DNA from: Dokdonia sp. | Lineage (GTDB): Bacteria; Bacteroidota; Bacteroidia; Flavobacteriales; Flavobacteriaceae | Assembly: GCA_020628615.1 (NCBI GenBank) | Contig: JAHDEV010000013.1 | Span: 1 to 35,530, forward strand | Reading direction: 5' to 3' | Length of the DNA: 35,530 bases | Shown here: piece after piece, positions 32,319-35,530 of the stretch | Position numbering within the stretch: position 1 is the first letter of the stretch | Layout of the letters: each line of letters starts with the position of its first letter | Notes under the pieces: model-generated | What the model was told of the DNA's origin: nothing | What the model saw: only the letters and a program-made list of their open reading frames with translations | Databases searched by the model: none | Program-made: the position numbers and the translations under genes

Positions 32319-33337
32319 GTAAAGCAAAGATCCTTTTAATATATACTGGTGGTACCATAGGTATGATTAAAGACTATGAGACGGGAGCACTCAAAGCCTT
32401 TGATTTTGATGAGCTACTAGATAAAATACCAGAGCTACGGTTGCTGGATTGTGAGATAAGCACTGCCTCTTTTGAGACCGTGATAGACTCGTCTAATATG
32501 AATCCTGCATACTGGAATCAATTATGTGATTTTATAGAGCAGGGTTATGATACATATGATGGTTTTGTGGTATTGCACGGGAGTGACACGATGAGTTATA
32601 GTGCATCTGCAGTGAGTTTTATGCTAGAGAATTTAAGTAAACCTGTGGTATTTACAGGTTCGCAGTTGCCCATAGGAGACCTGCGCACAGATGCAAAAGA
32701 GAATCTTATAACGGCCGTACAAGTAGCTGCCTTAAGAAAAAGGAATAAACCACTCATAGCCGAAGTGTGCTTGTATTTTGAGTATAAGCTTTACAGGGCA
32801 AATCGTACCTCAAAAATTAGTGCAGAAAATTTTGAAGCCTTCACTTCGCCTAACCATCCGGAGCTTTTAACCTCAGGTGTGCATCTCACAATTAATGAAG
32901 ACGCCCTCTGGAAACCAAATAAAAAGCAACTCAAAGTCCATAAAAAACTAGTTACAGAAGTCTTACTCCTTAAAATATATCCAGGTATCTCACAATGTCT
33001 TGTAGAGGCAATGCTCAATGTGCCTTGCGTGCGAGGTGTGGTATTAGAAACTTTTGGAGCAGGTAATACTACAACAGAGCAGTGGTTTATAGATGCACTT
33101 AAGGCAACTATAAAAAGGGGAGTGCCTGTAGTAAATGTCACACAATGTATCTCAGGCAGTGTTCATATGGGTAATTATGAAACCAGCGTCGCCCTTAAAA
33201 AAATGGGAGTTATTAACGGAAGCGATATCACCTCTGAAGCCGCAATAGCAAAAATGATGTACCTCTTAGGGCAAAATTTAGGGCCTAAAGTTTTCAAAAC
33301 AGTTTTTGAAACATCACTGCGTGGTGAGATGTCATAA
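32315..33337 (+). CDS. ansA: Type I (cytoplasmic) L-asparaginase
   Basis: A 340-residue enzyme that hydrolyses asparagine to aspartate and ammonia. Catalytic features are IYTGGTIGM (T14), VVLHGSDTMSYSA (T92, D91) and FTGSQLPIGDLRTDAKEN with the catalytic lysine. There is no signal peptide, so it is the cytoplasmic type. It starts inside the last codons of the acyltransferase gene (ATGA overlap). A terminator follows the stop. Confidence 0.95.
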   Translation: MSKAKILLIYTGGTIGMIKDYETGALKAFDFDELLDKIPELRLLDCEISTASFETVIDSSNMNPAYWNQLCDFIEQGYDTYDGFVVLHGSDTMSYSASAVSFMLENLSKPVVFTGSQLPIGDLRTDAKENLITAVQVAALRKRNKPLIAEVCLYFEYKLYRANRTSKISAENFEAFTSPNHPELLTSGVHLTINEDALWKPNKKQLKVHKKLVTEVLLLKIYPGISQCLVEAMLNVPCVRGVVLETFGAGNTTTEQWFIDALKATIKRGVPVVNVTQCISGSVHMGNYETSVALKKMGVINGSDITSEAAIAKMMYLLGQNLGPKVFKTVFETSLRGEMS

Positions 33338-33346
33338 TTATGAACT

Positions 33347-33373
33347 AAACCTTGAGTGCCCCGAGGTTTTTTT
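33347..33373 (+). terminator. Intrinsic terminator after ansA
   Basis: AAACCTTG pairs with CGAGGTTT (one T-G pair), followed by T residues. It begins 10 bases after the stop. Confidence 0.75.
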
Positions 33374-33412
33374 GTTAATTCGCATTCCTTAATATATAGC
33401 GATTGTTTTTAG

Positions 33413-33427
33413 TACGCTTTCGCGAAA
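33413..33427. repeat. Half-degraded palindrome copy (copy 13)
   Basis: TACGCTTTCGCGAAA keeps the left arm and centre, but the right arm has become AATTAA. It lies 10 bases before tRNA-Ser. Confidence 0.8.
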
Positions 33428-33436
33428 ATTAATAAT

Positions 33437-33521
33437 AGAAAGGTGGCCGAGTGGCTTAAGGCGCACGCTTGGAAAGCGTGTATACGGAAACGTATCGAGG
33501 GTTCGAATCCCTTCCTTTCTG
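33437..33521 (+). tRNA. tRNA-Ser (GGA)
   Basis: An 85-base class II tRNA. The acceptor AGAAAGG pairs with CCTTTCT, the anticodon loop is TTGGAAA (anticodon GGA) on a CACGC/GCGTG stem, the long variable arm is built on TACG/CGTA, and the T loop is GTTCGAATC. The 3' CCA is not encoded. It reads TCC and TCT codons. Confidence 0.95.
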
Positions 33522-33845
33522 CAATGGTTGTAAGTTGTCTGGCCTAGTATGATGACTAGATTATCTTATATTTCTTCTAATGGATACTTCTTATTTTCTT
33601 TTTACCTAGATGTTGTCTATTAATCAATAGTATTTTCTTTATTCCATTATAGAGGTAGAAAATAATTTTAAATTTAATATAAATCTCTAATAATTAAGTT
33701 TACATAGATAATTTGTGTATTTTGTCGATGATTTTGAATGTTTGGTTCATCTGGACTACATTGCTTAATCTGTAAATTAGGATTGTAAATAGTCATATAA
33801 AATAGAGTCACTAGTATAACAGGTGACCAAAAAAAATCATCACGT
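33522..33845. other. AT-rich spacer, no gene seen
   Basis: 324 bases between tRNA-Ser and the large secreted protein. It is very AT-rich with stops in all frames and no tRNA or clear terminator. TAGGATTG at 33778-33785 is one base off the promoter element, with a TTG only 14 bases upstream. It most likely holds the promoter and leader of the downstream gene. I see no attachment-site repeat next to the tRNA. Confidence 0.5.
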
Positions 33846-35530
33846 ATGATTCATAAAACTACTAAGACTCGCGTTACTGCTTTAATATTTTTTATAACGC
33901 TCCTATTTTGTTCCTTTCAATTAGAGGCTCAAATTATTGCAGGGACTAATAGCCCAAACCCTGATCCTGCAGGTCCTCCAGGAAACCCAGATGCTATTAT
34001 AGCTGTAAATGCGGCTCTTGGTGCAGATGGAGTTACTTTTCAAGTGCAAGGAGCAGAAGCCTGTATTACAGGTGGAGGTGGGAATAATGGTAGTCCAGGT
34101 GAAGACCCTGAGTGGAGATTTGATGTTACACTTGCAGATCCAGGTAATATATTGCCTGTGTCTGAAGATATAGAAATTCGTGTCTGTAGACGTGGGGATT
34201 TTGGGCAAACCGCTGAAGCTGTTTTTATTTTAGATGAGGATTTAAATCAAGTAGGTATAATTCCAGGTCAGGGTAACATATCTTTTGATTGTACATCGGG
34301 TCCAGTTTGTCAGGTTGTTACAATTACATCTTGTGCCTTTAATGCACAAACTGCGGATGGTGTTTTTAGTCTAACGCTATATACAGATGGAGCAGCTTCT
34401 GGAAATACAGTAGGTGATTTTTGTAATGTCCCTGCAGGTCCTCAACAAGATGTAACGCCAGCCGGATGTACTGGAGATTGTCTTACCTATAGTCAGTCCG
34501 TGCCATCTGGAGGTGGTAGGGTTTTTAATAATCAGGCAAATGGAGGGCCTATGGTAAACTCTGAAGCTGTTGCTGCAAATTGTGCATTTATTGATTATTT
34601 TATATTTCCAACAGGGGGGCTAGCTTTTACGATAGATGGGACAGATTCTGAAGATCTTAACGGAGAAGATTACTGCGTGGGTGAATCTGTATTTATTCCT
34701 TCTGCTTCTGGAACTGGTCAACAATTTACCGTATCTATAGATGGCGGTCCAGCGCAAAATGTAGGAGGAGGAGGTATGGATATAAATTATGAATTTACAT
34801 CACCTGGTGTTTATGAAATTTGTAATATTATAGACCCTGGAGGATGTGCAGAACAAAGGTGTACAGTACTCAATGTAATTGATAGCCCTCCGGGTGATGC
34901 GGGTCCAGATGACCAAATTTGTCAAAATCAAGGTTCCTATTTGCTTTCAGGGGCAGTCGTTATGGCAGATAATGTACAATGGAGTTCAAGTGGAGATGGG
35001 TTTTTTGATAACGCTAATGCTAATAACCCACGGTACTTTCTTGGATCGACTGACGTTAACGCTGCGGTAATACAGCTTTCAGTTACTGTGTCGAATAATG
35101 ACGGTATTTGTGATCCAGTTACAGATAATATGATATTGAGCGTCAGCGAAGAGCCAACAGTAGAAGCTGGAGCAACTGCTTCCTTATGTTCTGATAACGG
35201 CGCGTATACTTTAAGTGATGCTACCATCGGTGGTGGAGCGACAACTGGAACTTGGTCACTAACGACAAGTCCTGCAGGTGGTGACGGAGCATTAAGCTCA
35301 ACTGCTGCGACAGCTAACCCTGAAACAGTAACTTTTACAGCTACGGTACCTGGAGATTATATACTGACATTAACAAGTGACTTTACAGCACCTTGTGCTG
35401 CTGCAACAGATACGGTAACCATTACTGTGGAAGATGAGCCAACAGTAGCAGTGGCATCACCAACGGCAACTATTTGTTTTGATGATATGTTTACGGTTGC
35501 TGGAAGTACATCTACCAACGGAATAATTGC
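33846..35530 (+). CDS. Large secreted repeat protein, probable T9SS-exported adhesin (partial)
   Basis: An open frame from ATG 33846 to the window end (561 codons seen, no stop), absent from the ORF track because it is truncated. It starts with a signal peptide (MIHKTTKTRVTALIFFITLLFCSFQLEAQ). The mature part is rich in Gly, Thr, Asn and Asp, has many cysteines and few lysines, and turns into Ig/PKD-like repeats with a recurring start: AGPDDQICQNQGSYLLSGAV, EEPTVEAGATASLCSDNGAYTL, then EDEPTVAVASPTATICFDD. Units are about 90-100 residues with W in a conserved place (VQWSSSGDGFF, GTWSLTTS). Such proteins in flavobacteria are usually giant surface adhesins exported by the T9SS, often ending in a type A or B C-terminal sorting domain that would lie beyond this window. 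The T9SS link is inference. Confidence 0.85.
   Translation, partial: MIHKTTKTRVTALIFFITLLFCSFQLEAQIIAGTNSPNPDPAGPPGNPDAIIAVNAALGADGVTFQVQGAEACITGGGGNNGSPGEDPEWRFDVTLADPGNILPVSEDIEIRVCRRGDFGQTAEAVFILDEDLNQVGIIPGQGNISFDCTSGPVCQVVTITSCAFNAQTADGVFSLTLYTDGAASGNTVGDFCNVPAGPQQDVTPAGCTGDCLTYSQSVPSGGGRVFNNQANGGPMVNSEAVAANCAFIDYFIFPTGGLAFTIDGTDSEDLNGEDYCVGESVFIPSASGTGQQFTVSIDGGPAQNVGGGGMDINYEFTSPGVYEICNIIDPGGCAEQRCTVLNVIDSPPGDAGPDDQICQNQGSYLLSGAVVMADNVQWSSSGDGFFDNANANNPRYFLGSTDVNAAVIQLSVTVSNNDGICDPVTDNMILSVSEEPTVEAGATASLCSDNGAYTLSDATIGGGATTGTWSLTTSPAGGDGALSSTAATANPETVTFTATVPGDYILTLTSDFTAPCAAATDTVTITVEDEPTVAVASPTATICFDDMFTVAGSTSTNGII

Noticed and set aside
33437-33845. tRNA-Ser as an integration site for a mobile element
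   Set aside because: No integrase, no direct repeat of the tRNA 3' end was noticed, and the downstream gene is a typical chromosomal adhesin.
33921-35227. ORFs 33921-34208 (-), 34879-35070 (+) and 34937-35227 (-)
   Set aside because: They overlap the long open frame of the secreted repeat protein, which has a signal peptide and repeats.
1-35530. CRISPR array, prophage or insertion sequence
   Set aside because: No regularly spaced direct repeats, no transposase, integrase or phage structural genes. The palindrome copies are irregularly spaced.

Overview
The window is chromosomal DNA of a member of the Bacteroidota, most likely a marine flavobacterium of the family Flavobacteriaceae. The evidence is a complete gldKLMN locus for gliding and type IX secretion (T9SS), a bL21 ribosomal protein with the C-terminal extension found in this phylum, several TAnnTTTG promoter elements, lipoprotein and AQ-type signal peptides, and AT-rich codon use. 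The genus is not proven; a Dokdonia/Krokinobacter-like organism is a guess. I see no phage, insertion sequence, integron or CRISPR array.

Layout. 1-2283: the tail of an unseen gene, then a minus-strand pair: a lipoprotein gene that looks broken (missing in-frame start and one internal TAG) and a beta-barrel-like protein. 2284-10675: topA, an arginase-fold protein lacking key metal ligands, then gldK-gldL-gldM-gldN, the core and motor of the T9SS. 10787-14279: an FAD oxidoreductase, a DUF983 membrane protein (minus) and an ABC-F ATPase. 14501-21125: a tripartite RND efflux operon (adaptor, RND pump, an unrecognised two-helix membrane protein, TolC-like channel), followed by a 59-residue CPxCG-type protein absent from the ORF track. 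21363-24860: initiator tRNA-Met, a YgjV-like membrane protein, a small helical protein, two SpoU methyltransferases flanking era, and a DUF4199-like membrane protein. 25041-26016: rplU (fusion form) and rpmA. 26150-30226: two envelope proteins, an M48-like metalloprotein, a GH3-family enzyme and a retropepsin-like protein. 30350-33337: tatD, an acyltransferase and ansA. 33437-35530: tRNA-Ser(GGA) and the first 561 codons of a large secreted repeat protein that runs off the window, a likely T9SS client.

The most striking signal is not a gene. A perfect palindrome with core GCTTTCGCGAAAGC (best form TACGCTTTCGCGAAAGCGTA) occurs 11 times intact and twice degraded in 35.5 kb. Most copies sit just after stop codons. 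Four lie inside reading frames without breaking them, and two of those supply the end of the signal peptide of unrelated exported proteins (AFAKAY). It resembles in behaviour the HIP1 repeat of cyanobacteria or an uptake sequence, but its role is unknown.

Several ORF-track starts are TTG codons or extended starts inside or upstream of promoter elements; revised starts are given for the FAD oxidoreductase, era, the DUF4199-like protein, the small helical protein, two envelope proteins, the M48-like protein and the retropepsin-like protein.
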